DNA of 16,381 bases from a candidate division TA06 bacterium DG_78 (GTDB taxonomy: Bacteria > Hydrothermota > Tepidihabitantia > SM23-42). Below are positions 6,974 through 14,043 of this stretch, piece after piece (the first letter of the stretch is position 1; the number at the start of each line of letters is the position of its first letter). The translations under genes were made by a program, and so were the position numbers. The DNA is taken from NCBI GenBank assembly GCA_001303225.1, contig LJNI01000032.1:1-16381 (forward strand). Direction: 5' to 3'. The notes below the pieces were generated by a model. It was not told the origin of the DNA and ran no database searches. It worked only from the letters and a program-made list of their open reading frames with translations.

Positions 6974-6988
6974 TACATGTTACATGTA
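6974..6988. repeat. Perfect 15-base palindrome between yajC and def
   Basis: TACATGT-T-ACATGTA is a perfect inverted repeat with a single central base, 13 bases downstream of the yajC stop. With a one-base centre it cannot form a full hairpin, so a dimeric DNA-binding protein site is more plausible than a terminator. It has the same 7-1-7 geometry as the TAACACA-C-TGTGTTA palindrome at 4151-4165, although the sequences differ. The bound factor is unknown. Confidence 0.4.
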
Positions 6989-7001
6989 TTATCAAAATAC
7001 T

Positions 7002-7343
7002 TCATTTTTGAGAAGGAACTTTGTCTGTTCCTGTAGAATGTACCTTATTTACGACATGTCCCTTATCTACTTCCACTTTCACACCATCGGCAATCAGTAA
7101 GAGGACTGTATGGTCTTTTACGTTTGTAATAGTCCCATAGATTCCTGATGTCGTAACGACTCGATCGCCCTTCTGTAGCTCACCGAGTAACTTTTGGTGC
7201 TGCTTCTGTTTGCGCTGTTGGGGAAGAATCAAAAGAAAATAGAAAACAGCAAATATGAGAATGAGCGGCAAGAGGCTGAGCAGCGGGTTACCCTGAGATT
7301 GATTACCTGCTTCACATGTCTGGTTAAACAACAAGAATGTCAT
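7002..7343 (-). CDS. yajC: Sec translocase accessory protein YajC
   Basis: YajC is a small inner-membrane protein associated with SecDF-YidC and the SecYEG translocon. The 113 residues contain a short N-terminal segment, one transmembrane helix (about 21-40, LLSLLPLILIFAVFYFLLIL) and the family signature immediately after it: PQQRKQKQHQKLLGELQKGDRVVTTSGIYGTI (about 41-72). A C-terminal strand region VKVEVDKGHVV follows. The ATG has AGGAG upstream (7350-7354 on the plus strand), and a strong promoter lies at 7370-7397. It is the first gene of a run into def, fmt and rsmB, linking protein export and N-terminal processing. secD and secF, often next to yajC, are not here. Confidence 0.94.
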   Translation of the reverse strand: MTFLLFNQTCEAGNQSQGNPLLSLLPLILIFAVFYFLLILPQQRKQKQHQKLLGELQKGDRVVTTSGIYGTITNVKDHTVLLLIADGVKVEVDKGHVVNKVHSTGTDKVPSQK

Positions 7344-7369
7344 TACGTACTCCTTTCTTTCCGATTACT

Positions 7370-7397
7370 ATTATACACATTTTTACTCAGACGTCAA
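7370..7397 (-). promoter_or_regulatory. Predicted sigma-70-type promoter of yajC-def-fmt-rsmB
   Basis: TTGACG (7397-7392) and a perfect TATAAT (7375-7370) are separated by 16 bases. The predicted start near 7363 leaves about 20 bases of leader containing AAGGAG before the yajC ATG, so this promoter makes a normal leadered mRNA. Confidence 0.75.
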
Positions 7398-7431
7398 GCT
7401 ACGATTAAGATGCCACTCTACTATTTTCTGT

Positions 7432-7806
7432 TTATTCACTCCACGTTCTCTTAACAATTGGTGGTTTCTTATAGAAAACAAATTCAGTATTTGGCTCTTC
7501 GAATCCTTTATCGAGTGCTTTTTTGAGTATATAAATAAATAATTTTTTGAGGTAGATTTTTATCTCATCTTCTAATTCTATCTCTGAATGTTTTTTACTA
7601 TCTCTATCTGCATTCTTATGGTCAGTAAAAAACCGTCCTTTTGAAATTCTGCCATACCAGACAAAATCTCGCTCAGGTCCTCTGATTTGGTATTTCACAA
7701 TATAATCATTTTTCTTATCAGAGGCATGCCAGAACTTTAAGAAATAGACAATATAGGTCTTGCCAGTCGTTGCGGTATATTTAAATTCATTTAATTGCTG
7801 AAACAT
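7432..7806 (-). CDS. Unrecognised 124-residue soluble protein
   Basis: I do not recognise a family. The protein is lysine- and aromatic-rich, with no signal peptide or membrane segment. The first half looks strand-rich: YTATTGKTYIVYFLKFW (about 10-26), DYIVKYQIRGPERDFVWYGRI (about 34-54). Then come a charged linker (about 60-78, DHKNADRDSKKHSEIELEDE) and a helix (about 79-101, ending ILKKALDKGF). It ends with KKPPIVKRTWSE. The start lies 19 bases after the surE stop with only a weak ribosome binding site, and the yajC promoter follows, so it is probably the last gene of the glycosyltransferase-surE run. Coding seems likely because the frame fills the gap, has the strand and spacing of its neighbours and gives a plausible globular composition. 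No function is proposed. Confidence 0.7.
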   Translation of the reverse strand: MFQQLNEFKYTATTGKTYIVYFLKFWHASDKKNDYIVKYQIRGPERDFVWYGRISKGRFFTDHKNADRDSKKHSEIELEDEIKIYLKKLFIYILKKALDKGFEEPNTEFVFYKKPPIVKRTWSE

Positions 7807-7825
7807 TATATTGCTCGAAGCTTAC

Positions 7826-8563
7826 TCATTGTTTTAAGTAGTCTGAAAGTTTCTTTATACCATCATAATCAGTCAAATCCAATTTTAATGGCGTTACCGA
7901 CACATACCCCTCATCAATAGCTTTAAAATCAGTATTCGCATCAACTGTATAGGACAACACACCATCAATTACGCTATACATCACATCGTCTGTTTCGCCA
8001 TTCCTAAATACTTTATCATGATATATTCTTCTTCCCATCTGGGTAATTTTTTCGCCTTTAATCTCGCCATCAGGAATATTTACATTTAAAACTAAATTCT
8101 GAATCTCGGAATTTAAGACTCTCTGTATCAGACCAATAGAATATTTTACGGCATGTGTAAAATCATTATATTCCCGCGATGATAGAGAAATTGCTGCTGA
8201 CTTAATCCCAGAGGATGCGCCTTGTAGTGCTGCAGCTACAGTTCCTGAATAAAAAACATCACTACCCATATTGGGTCCATGATTTATACCGGAAATGACC
8301 AAATCAATTTTTTTATTAATGAGATCGTGATAGGCCAGAAGAACGCAATCGGTTGGTGTTCCGTCAATACTGTAAAATTTATCCCGAATTTTCTCTACCC
8401 TGATTGGTCTCTTCAAGGTTAAGGAGTGACTTGCTCCACTCTGCTCGGTCCGTGGAGCAATAGCATAGATATCATACTCTTTGATTTTCAATAACTCTCT
8501 GTAGAGCGATTGGAATCCAAGCGCATCATAACCATCATCGTTTGTTAATAAAATTACCGCCAT
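7826..8563 (-). CDS. surE: 5'/3'-nucleotidase SurE
   Basis: SurE is a divalent-metal-dependent phosphatase that removes 5'- or 3'-phosphates from nucleoside monophosphates and is often linked to stress survival. The 245-residue length is usual. The N-terminal metal motif is LLTNDDGYDALG, with ligands Asp9 and Asp10. Ser42 lies in APRTEQSGASHS, and the signature SGINHGPNMGSDVFYSGTVAA (about 91-111) supplies Asn94. All expected metal ligands are present. The start overlaps the 3' end of the glycosyltransferase gene by 10 bases with GTGAGA upstream, suggesting translational coupling. The usual pcm/rpoS neighbours of proteobacterial surE are absent. Confidence 0.95.
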   Translation of the reverse strand: MAVILLTNDDGYDALGFQSLYRELLKIKEYDIYAIAPRTEQSGASHSLTLKRPIRVEKIRDKFYSIDGTPTDCVLLAYHDLINKKIDLVISGINHGPNMGSDVFYSGTVAAALQGASSGIKSAAISLSSREYNDFTHAVKYSIGLIQRVLNSEIQNLVLNVNIPDGEIKGEKITQMGRRIYHDKVFRNGETDDVMYSVIDGVLSYTVDANTDFKAIDEGYVSVTPLKLDLTDYDGIKKLSDYLKQ

Positions 8564-9228
8564 AAAAATCTCACAACCATTATAATAAATCTGATTGTAT
8601 CTATCAAGGGATGTATGTAACTCTTTTCACTATTGTACACCGCGGTTATTGGGACAAAACCAACTCTATAGTTATGTCTTACTGCCTTCACGACGAGTTC
8701 GGATTCGGTCTGAAAATTTTTTGTCTTCAAATCGACGTTATCGAAGATAGCTAAATTTATGTAACGATATCCACACTGAGTATCAGCAATATACTTGTTG
8801 CTGAGTAGAGAGACAACGAGCGATGTCGTTCTGTTTGTCATTTTCCTTAGGAAGGGCATCGTCGTAATATTGAAATTGCGTAGACCAACGATCAGATCGT
8901 AATCATTTTTGGGTTCTAAAAGTCCACTGAGGTCCGCAACCTTATGCTGACCATCAGCATCAAGTGTGACAGTAGCTCTGAGGTTCCGTGACCGAGCAAG
9001 TTCAAAACCACTCCTCAATGCCGCGCCCTTACCCATATTTTTTTTGTGGTGAACAACAGATAATCTCAAATCAGCAGCAATCTTTTTCGTCATATCTTTT
9101 GATCCATCATCAACAACAATAATCTTATCCGCGTCGAAGCCAAAGGCGATGACCTCTTTGATTATACTACCAATCGTTTTTTCAGCATTATACGCAGGAA
9201 TGACCACACCAGTACTCTTTAGATCCAT
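8554..9228 (-). CDS. Family 2 glycosyltransferase, polyprenyl-phosphate sugar transferase type
   Basis: The 224-residue protein is a GT-A fold family 2 enzyme that most resembles dolichyl/polyprenyl-phosphate mannose synthases (DPM1-like). It begins GVVIPAYNAEKTIGSII, then has IIVVDDGSKD, HHKKNMGKGAALRSGF, the metal-binding segment TLDADGQH, and DTQCGYRYI later, all typical of the family. There is no C-terminal membrane domain. It probably moves a sugar from a nucleotide sugar to a lipid carrier at the inner membrane; donor and acceptor cannot be read from the sequence. I chose the ATG at 9228. A TTG at 9261 would add 11 residues but is part of a perfect -35 box and has no ribosome binding site. 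The mRNA would then be leaderless or nearly so. The gene overlaps surE by 10 bases. Confidence 0.88.
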   Translation of the reverse strand: MDLKSTGVVIPAYNAEKTIGSIIKEVIAFGFDADKIIVVDDGSKDMTKKIAADLRLSVVHHKKNMGKGAALRSGFELARSRNLRATVTLDADGQHKVADLSGLLEPKNDYDLIVGLRNFNITTMPFLRKMTNRTTSLVVSLLSNKYIADTQCGYRYINLAIFDNVDLKTKNFQTESELVVKAVRHNYRVGFVPITAVYNSEKSYIHPLIDTIRFIIMVVRFLWR

Positions 9229-9233
9229 ATTCA

Positions 9234-9261
9234 ATTCTACTTCGCTTTTAGTCAATGTCAA
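9234..9261 (-). promoter_or_regulatory. Predicted promoter of the glycosyltransferase-surE run
   Basis: A perfect TTGACA (9261-9256), a 16-base spacer and TAGAAT (9239-9234, five of six consensus) lie just before the ATG at 9228. Only five bases separate the -10 box from the start codon, so the transcript should begin at or within a couple of bases of the A of ATG. The 9262-9305 gap upstream is AT-rich with nothing else recognisable. Confidence 0.6.
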
Positions 9262-9305
9262 TATAAATATATCAATTATTAAATCCGCAGCGCTTTACTT
9301 TGTAC

Positions 9306-9947
9306 TTATTGGAAATAGAGAACATCAACAAGGTTGTATAACCAGATTATTATTGATGTGCTAATAAATATTGTTCTTTTTTTATACCAAGCATTACAAA
9401 TTTCATATTTATCATTAATGACTTGCGGGTCTTCTGCTGCCAAATATTCGTCATGGTATTTACTGTAATTATACTGACTAATTGCTAAACCAGTCAAAGA
9501 AAGTATCTCCGTAGCGAGAATGGTAAATCCCTTAACTTTTTTATCTCTTTGAATCTGGGATACACCAGGAATCAGCATGGTAAAAGGTATCTTTCTTTCG
9601 ATATAAATTGTATCTTTCAGGGGTCTTATTATTGGCATCGTCAAAAGTTTTTTATTCTTTGCTTCATTAAAAATATTTGTAATTTTAGGCGATACCGTAA
9701 CTGGGTCAGGCATAAAGTCCGGTTTCAGATCGAGGAGTTGGTAAAAAACTTTCATTGCTGCTTCTTTTTTACCCATTATTGCTAGGGAATAGGCATAGAA
9801 TTTATTGATTTCGACAATCTCTGCGTTGGCGAGTGTAGTATCTAATAACACAAGCGGCGCCTGTTCAATAACAGTCTCATAGTCACCTCTTACATAGAGC
9901 GATTCTAAATCGGTAAACGCGAAGCAGAGCACAAACAATACAATCAT
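9306..9947 (-). CDS. Exported TPR-like protein with two C-terminal membrane segments (DUF5683-like)
   Basis: The 213-residue protein starts with a short hydrophobic signal (MIVLFVLCFAF). An alpha-helical TPR-like stretch follows (about 13-75, with LYVRGDYETVIEQAP and AYSLAIMGKKEAAMKVFYQLLDLKPDF). Next comes DPVTVSPKITNIFNEAK, a phrase typical of such periplasmic proteins. The C-terminal part has IPGVSQIQRDKKVKGFTIL (about 126-144), resembling the PG-x-GQ-x-Y-x-x-K-x-x-KG motif of DUF5683-type membrane proteins, and transmembrane segments at about 140-157 and 192-210. No enzymatic motif is seen. The start overlaps the kelch gene by 4 bases, placing it at the end of the signalling/surface operon. 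It could be a periplasmic scaffold, which is inference. The family assignment is tentative. Confidence 0.72.
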   Translation of the reverse strand: MIVLFVLCFAFTDLESLYVRGDYETVIEQAPLVLLDTTLANAEIVEINKFYAYSLAIMGKKEAAMKVFYQLLDLKPDFMPDPVTVSPKITNIFNEAKNKKLLTMPIIRPLKDTIYIERKIPFTMLIPGVSQIQRDKKVKGFTILATEILSLTGLAISQYNYSKYHDEYLAAEDPQVINDKYEICNAWYKKRTIFISTSIIIWLYNLVDVLYFQ

Positions 9948-11077
9948 CTCACAACGATTATCTTATGAGTAACAACTGGATAATTTCTTCGATGTAATCG
10001 AATAAAATAAATACCCTCTGGCAAATCCATCCTTATAGAGTTTTTATCCTCTACAACGAGTGCACCGATTGAGTTATAGACCTTTATTACATCCCCTGCA
10101 GCAAAATCAATTGTAGTGCCTTTTCTGACGTGCGTAGGAAATAAATATGATGGTTCCAATTCCAAGGTTTCACTTTCATCAATCCCTGTTAAAGGAAGTG
10201 GATGATATTCCATTGAATTCAGTACATTGACTCTGCCATGACCTCCAATAACATAAATTGTATCACTAACAATCGCCACACCAAAATTTGTTCTTGCTTG
10301 GTTCAAGGGTGGTCCTGCAATCCATGTCGAGTCTTGGCCATAGAATACATCTACTGAACTTAAAATGATGCTGTCGTCTTCACCACCAATAGCATATATA
10401 TGATCGCCGTAACTCGCAACACCAACACCACTACGGCTATGGAACATTGGTTCGGTGATACCCCAATTATCAAAGACGTAAAATTCCATACTGTTTAGGG
10501 GGCCATAATAATTACCACCTAAGGCATAGATTCTATTGTTAAAAACGGTGACGCCTAAATTACTGCGCGGTATATTAAGCGAATCAGCTCGATACCAACC
10601 TGAATCCCAAGTCGGTGCATAGTATTCAACTTTATTCTCATAGTAAACCAAGAGACTATCCCAATGGTAACCACCAACAGCGAATATGTAGTCCACATAA
10701 ACACAGGCTCCTAAAGCAGCCCTCGGCTCTGGTAGACTTCTCACAGTATCCCACGTATGGGTCATTGGATCGAATCGTTCAATCACAGATGTATTACTAT
10801 ACGGTCCTGTTCTACCTCCAATAATGTAAATTTTACCATCATAAACAGCACTCCCCACATCATAGCGGGGTGTTGGCAGTTTTTCTGAAATGGTATCCCA
10901 GTTATTGGCTATCGGGTCATATACCTCAACCTCATCCAAAATAATACTATCATTATAACCACCAATCACATAAATTTTATTTGCTACGACACCAATACCA
11001 TATCCATATCTCGGCGTTGGCATGGGTAGACCCAATTGCCAAGATTGAAATACGGTTAATATCATAAACCAGTACAT
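9944..11077 (-). CDS. Six-kelch-repeat propeller protein with C-terminal sorting-type domain
   Basis: The 377-residue protein contains six kelch repeats of about 45-50 residues, enough for one complete beta-propeller. Each has the double-glycine strand: IYVIGGYND, IYIIGGRTG, IFAVGGYHW, IYALGGNYY, IYAIGGEDD and IYVIGGHGR, usually followed by a V-E-x-(Y/F)-DP-type strand and W. From about residue 310 a separate domain begins with YLFPTHVRKGTTIDF, then VYNSIGALVVE and LPEGIYFIRLHR. This is the shape of the C-terminal sorting/FlgD-like domains of exported proteins in FCB-type bacteria. The N-terminal hydrophobic stretch (MYWFMILTVF) is unusually short for a signal peptide, but an in-frame stop shortly upstream excludes a longer form. 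The start has GAGGAGG about 11 bases upstream. It lies 57 bases after the kinase gene. The likely role is protein or glycan binding outside the inner membrane. Confidence 0.88.
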   Translation of the reverse strand: MYWFMILTVFQSWQLGLPMPTPRYGYGIGVVANKIYVIGGYNDSIILDEVEVYDPIANNWDTISEKLPTPRYDVGSAVYDGKIYIIGGRTGPYSNTSVIERFDPMTHTWDTVRSLPEPRAALGACVYVDYIFAVGGYHWDSLLVYYENKVEYYAPTWDSGWYRADSLNIPRSNLGVTVFNNRIYALGGNYYGPLNSMEFYVFDNWGITEPMFHSRSGVGVASYGDHIYAIGGEDDSIILSSVDVFYGQDSTWIAGPPLNQARTNFGVAIVSDTIYVIGGHGRVNVLNSMEYHPLPLTGIDESETLELEPSYLFPTHVRKGTTIDFAAGDVIKVYNSIGALVVEDKNSIRMDLPEGIYFIRLHRRNYPVVTHKIIVVR

Positions 11078-11097
11078 ATTCTTTACTTACCTCCTCA

Positions 11098-11117
11098 CCC
11101 TGTTTCTAAAAGCAGGG
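11098..11117 (-). other. Small inverted repeat between kinase and kelch genes
   Basis: CCCTG and CAGGG flank a ten-base loop, and the stem can extend by TTT/AAA with one bulged C. It ends just before the GAGGAGG ribosome binding site of the kelch gene. No T run follows, so it is not a convincing terminator; it could modulate translation or protect processed mRNA. Confidence 0.3.
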
Positions 11118-11134
11118 AAATAGATAAAGAGAGT

Positions 11135-12604
11135 CTATTCACCTCTTAAATCAAAGCTAAATTGATAAACTTTTGTTGAATCCATTGTCACCCTTTTTGA
11201 TCTTTCGCCCAGTTGGAAGTGCCTGACTCGAATCGTATGGTCACCCAATAACACTGGAATCGGCCTCTCGAGGGGTGTAGTATCTACTAATTCACCATCA
11301 ATATAGATAATTCCCCAGGGCTCAACTGTAATATCTAAAAATGCACATCTTTGTTCTAAATTATATGTCAATGAACAGTACTCTGTGATCACTACATCCT
11401 CAACAAGAATTGGAAAATATGGATTTTTTAAAACTATATTATGTTTCCCTTTCTTTAATTTCAGCGCATCGACAAATGGTGTTGTGCCGATAGAAGCACC
11501 ATCAATATAGACATCTGCCCATGGTGAAACATTGAGCACCACATCCACGTATTCTTCCTTTGGTTTACTATACACTAGTGCTGGTTTTTCTACAGTCACC
11601 TGTGGAGCTATCGAGCTGAGATTCGAAGTATCAACAACATTAAGAGGCATAGATGCCGAATCTATTTCGCTCTGGACAACTTTTATCTCATTTTTTCTAC
11701 TCAGGTAATTGCTGTAGAGAAAAATCACTAAAATAAAAACAGGAATTACGAGAATAGCGTATATCAAACGGAATCTCCTTTGTCTTGTTCTCGAATAGGT
11801 CGAACCAACCAATGGTGTAAATACTGATTCTAACTCTTCAAGATTAGACAGCCGTTTTTCTCGATCTTTAATCAACATCTTTGACACAATATCAGATACA
11901 TTTTTCGAAAGATTTGGTACAACTTCAGCTAATGTTTTAGGAGTCACATTTAAAACCCGACTTATTGAATCTGCATAGGTCTCACCCTTGAAGGGGTTTT
12001 CCCCACTCAATGCTTCATAAATTGTTACACCTAAAGAAAATATATCGCTTCTAAAATCAACCTTCTTTCCTCGAGCCTGTTCTGGAGACATATATGCAGG
12101 TGTCCCCAGAACAAAACCTTCCTGAGTGATTGTACTACTATCACGGGCAAATGCCAAGCCAAAATCAGTAAGCTTCACTTCGTTCTTTTCAGTAATCAAG
12201 ATGTTTGCAGATTTCAAATCTCGATGAACTATTCCTCTTTTATGAGCATATCGCAGTGCTGCAACAACCTGAACGATTATTGGACTCAGTGTTTTTAGAT
12301 CTATTGAGCCTTTTTTCGCAATTAATTCTTTTAGGGTCATACCTTGAACATATTCTGAAGCTATATAAAAATTATCACCTTTACCCAGTTCATAAATCGT
12401 AACGATATTTGGATGTCTCAACTTTGCCTGAATTACTGCCTCCCGCTTAAACCTCTGTACCCATTGAGTATCTGATGACAGATTAGGATGCAGAATTTTC
12501 AAAAGGACAAGGCGGTTAAGTATAGGATCTCGAGCCTTGAAGCTCTGAGCAGCCATACCTTCATAAATGAGTTCGATAATTTCGTATTTAGTTTTTTTTC
12601 TCAT
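11135..12604 (-). CDS. Transmembrane Ser/Thr protein kinase with two extracytoplasmic PEGA domains
   Basis: This is a Hanks-type kinase of 489 residues. The kinase domain spans about 7-265, with catalytic Lys36 (VLLKIL), helix-C Glu55, HRDLKSAN at 127-134 (Asp129), DFG at 147-149 and GTPAYMSPE at 167-175. A juxtamembrane basic stretch (STYSRTRQRRFR) and one transmembrane helix (about 280-300) follow. After a linker come two PEGA domains, about 353-405 (VSPWADVYIDGASIGTTP) and 422-487 (VEPWGIIYIDGELVDTTP). The nucleotide-binding loop is unusual: where GxGGMGxVY is expected it reads IYEGMAAQSF (13-22), losing the first two glycines. Other catalytic residues are intact, so activity is likely but unproven. 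The gene overlaps the sigma-54 activator by 17 bases, which makes a functional link likely. The C-terminal half probably senses envelope or surface state. Confidence 0.92.
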   Translation of the reverse strand: MRKKTKYEIIELIYEGMAAQSFKARDPILNRLVLLKILHPNLSSDTQWVQRFKREAVIQAKLRHPNIVTIYELGKGDNFYIASEYVQGMTLKELIAKKGSIDLKTLSPIIVQVVAALRYAHKRGIVHRDLKSANILITEKNEVKLTDFGLAFARDSSTITQEGFVLGTPAYMSPEQARGKKVDFRSDIFSLGVTIYEALSGENPFKGETYADSISRVLNVTPKTLAEVVPNLSKNVSDIVSKMLIKDREKRLSNLEELESVFTPLVGSTYSRTRQRRFRLIYAILVIPVFILVIFLYSNYLSRKNEIKVVQSEIDSASMPLNVVDTSNLSSIAPQVTVEKPALVYSKPKEEYVDVVLNVSPWADVYIDGASIGTTPFVDALKLKKGKHNIVLKNPYFPILVEDVVITEYCSLTYNLEQRCAFLDITVEPWGIIYIDGELVDTTPLERPIPVLLGDHTIRVRHFQLGERSKRVTMDSTKVYQFSFDLRGE

Positions 12605-14042
12605 CTTTTTTCCATCGGGATAATTTATATTGAAGAGTCCTCAATGAAATCCCCAAGCTTTCAGCAGTTCTTTCTCGATCACCAGAAAAATTTTCTAGCC
12701 TCTTCATTATCTCTTCTTTTTCAATATCTGCTATAGTTTTATCTCTTGTTATAGTTTTTGTTGATATATTCTTGATGTTTAAATCTTCTTCCTCTATTAT
12801 TTTACCTCGACACAATACAGTTGCCGACTCCAAAATATTTTCTAATTCTCTTATATTTCCAGGCCAATTATGTCGAGACAGACGGTTTAATGCTCGTTTA
12901 CTGATCTCCCTAACGTCTTTCTCTAATTTCTGAGAATATTTCTTTATCAAGTAATTTGATAACAGAGGAATATCCTCTAATCGTTCACGCAGTGGTGGGA
13001 GATCAATTGTGACAACATTAAGTCGGTAATAAAGGTCTTCTCGAAATTTTTCTTGCTTTACAAGTTCTGCTAAATTTCTATGTGTTGCACTTATGATTCT
13101 CACATTAACGTACGTATTTATCGTGTCTCCCAGCCTTCTAATTTCACCATTCTGTAATACCCTTAAAATTTTAGGTTGAAGTGAAAGTGGCAAATCAGAG
13201 ATCTCATCCAAGAATATCGTCCCACCATTTGCAGCTTCGAATAGACCTCTTCTATCGGTCACCGCTCCAGTAAAGGAACCTTTCTTATAGCCGAAGAGTT
13301 CGGATTCTAAAAGTTCGTTTGGTATTCCACCGCAGTTGACTGTCACAAATAGTTTATTTTTTCTACAGCCATTATAATGTATAGCACGAGCAACGAGTTC
13401 CTTACCTGTTCCTGTCTCTCCTAAAATAGACACAGTGACATCTGTTGGGATAACCTGATTCATAATCTCATACACCTTTTTCATCTTCTCACTCTGACTG
13501 ATAATTTCTGGGAACTGACGCCATTCCTTTAAGACAGTCTTCAAATTGATGTTCTCTGTTACTATTGATTGATAGAGTTGTGCATTTTCAATTGCAAGTC
13601 CTGCAATATTTGCAAATGCTGTTAGAAATTGTACTGTCTCCTCACTGAAAACTGCGTGTTCTGCTCTTGTGTCCACATATATACCACCAACCATTTTATC
13701 TCTGCAGGTCAATGGTACACAGGCAATGGATTTTATCTGTTTAAACATAACACTTTCTGCCTTCGGAAATTCTGTTTGAGCATCTATGTAAATCTTAGGT
13801 TCTTTCCTGTTGAGCATCTCTTTAAAAGCAGTTTGAGAGAGCTCGCTCAATTCTTTTTCTATAGTACCTTCCATCTGGCGTGCAACCTTTACTTCTAAAT
13901 TACCAGATTCATCGGTCAGAACAATAAATCCCCGTTCGGCGTTTACTGATTCGATTGCTATGTCCATCACTTTTTCTAATAATTTATCTGTATCTAAAAT
14001 CGAGTTTAGTAATTGGCTGATTTCGTAGAGTGCTTTAAACAT
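12588..14042 (-). CDS. Sigma-54-dependent transcriptional activator with GAF sensor and Fis-type DNA-binding domain
   Basis: The protein has three parts. A GAF domain (about 15-155; SVNAERGFIVLTDESG, then CVPLTCRDKMVGGIYVD) probably binds a small ligand. An AAA+ activator domain (about 178-410) has Walker A GETGTGKE (208-215), the sigma-54 contact loop GSFTGA (255-260), Walker B GGTIFLDE (273-280) and RLNVVTIDLPPLRER. A C-terminal Fis-type helix-turn-helix (about 440-476) has RTAESLGISLRTLQYKL. The loop has Ser where GAFTGA is standard. There is no receiver domain, so this is not a classical response regulator. I chose the ATG at 14042 (484 residues, MFKALYEISQ), just after the upstream stop; a longer form from 14099 would overlap that gene by 56 bases and add non-family residues. 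The 17-base overlap with the kinase gene suggests the kinase or its signal controls this activator. Its target promoters are not evident in the window. Confidence 0.93.
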   Translation of the reverse strand: MFKALYEISQLLNSILDTDKLLEKVMDIAIESVNAERGFIVLTDESGNLEVKVARQMEGTIEKELSELSQTAFKEMLNRKEPKIYIDAQTEFPKAESVMFKQIKSIACVPLTCRDKMVGGIYVDTRAEHAVFSEETVQFLTAFANIAGLAIENAQLYQSIVTENINLKTVLKEWRQFPEIISQSEKMKKVYEIMNQVIPTDVTVSILGETGTGKELVARAIHYNGCRKNKLFVTVNCGGIPNELLESELFGYKKGSFTGAVTDRRGLFEAANGGTIFLDEISDLPLSLQPKILRVLQNGEIRRLGDTINTYVNVRIISATHRNLAELVKQEKFREDLYYRLNVVTIDLPPLRERLEDIPLLSNYLIKKYSQKLEKDVREISKRALNRLSRHNWPGNIRELENILESATVLCRGKIIEEEDLNIKNISTKTITRDKTIADIEKEEIMKRLENFSGDRERTAESLGISLRTLQYKLSRWKKDEKKN

Positions 14043-14043
14043 T

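Noticed and set aside
7380..7425. Possible sigma-54 (-24/-12) promoter upstream of yajC, from a TGGCAT sequence
   Set aside because: The spacing to the next GC is 13 bases between GG and GC instead of 10, and a good sigma-70 promoter is present nearby.
11098..11117. Terminator between the kinase and kelch genes
   Set aside because: The stem is short with a ten-base loop and is followed by a ribosome binding site, not a T run.
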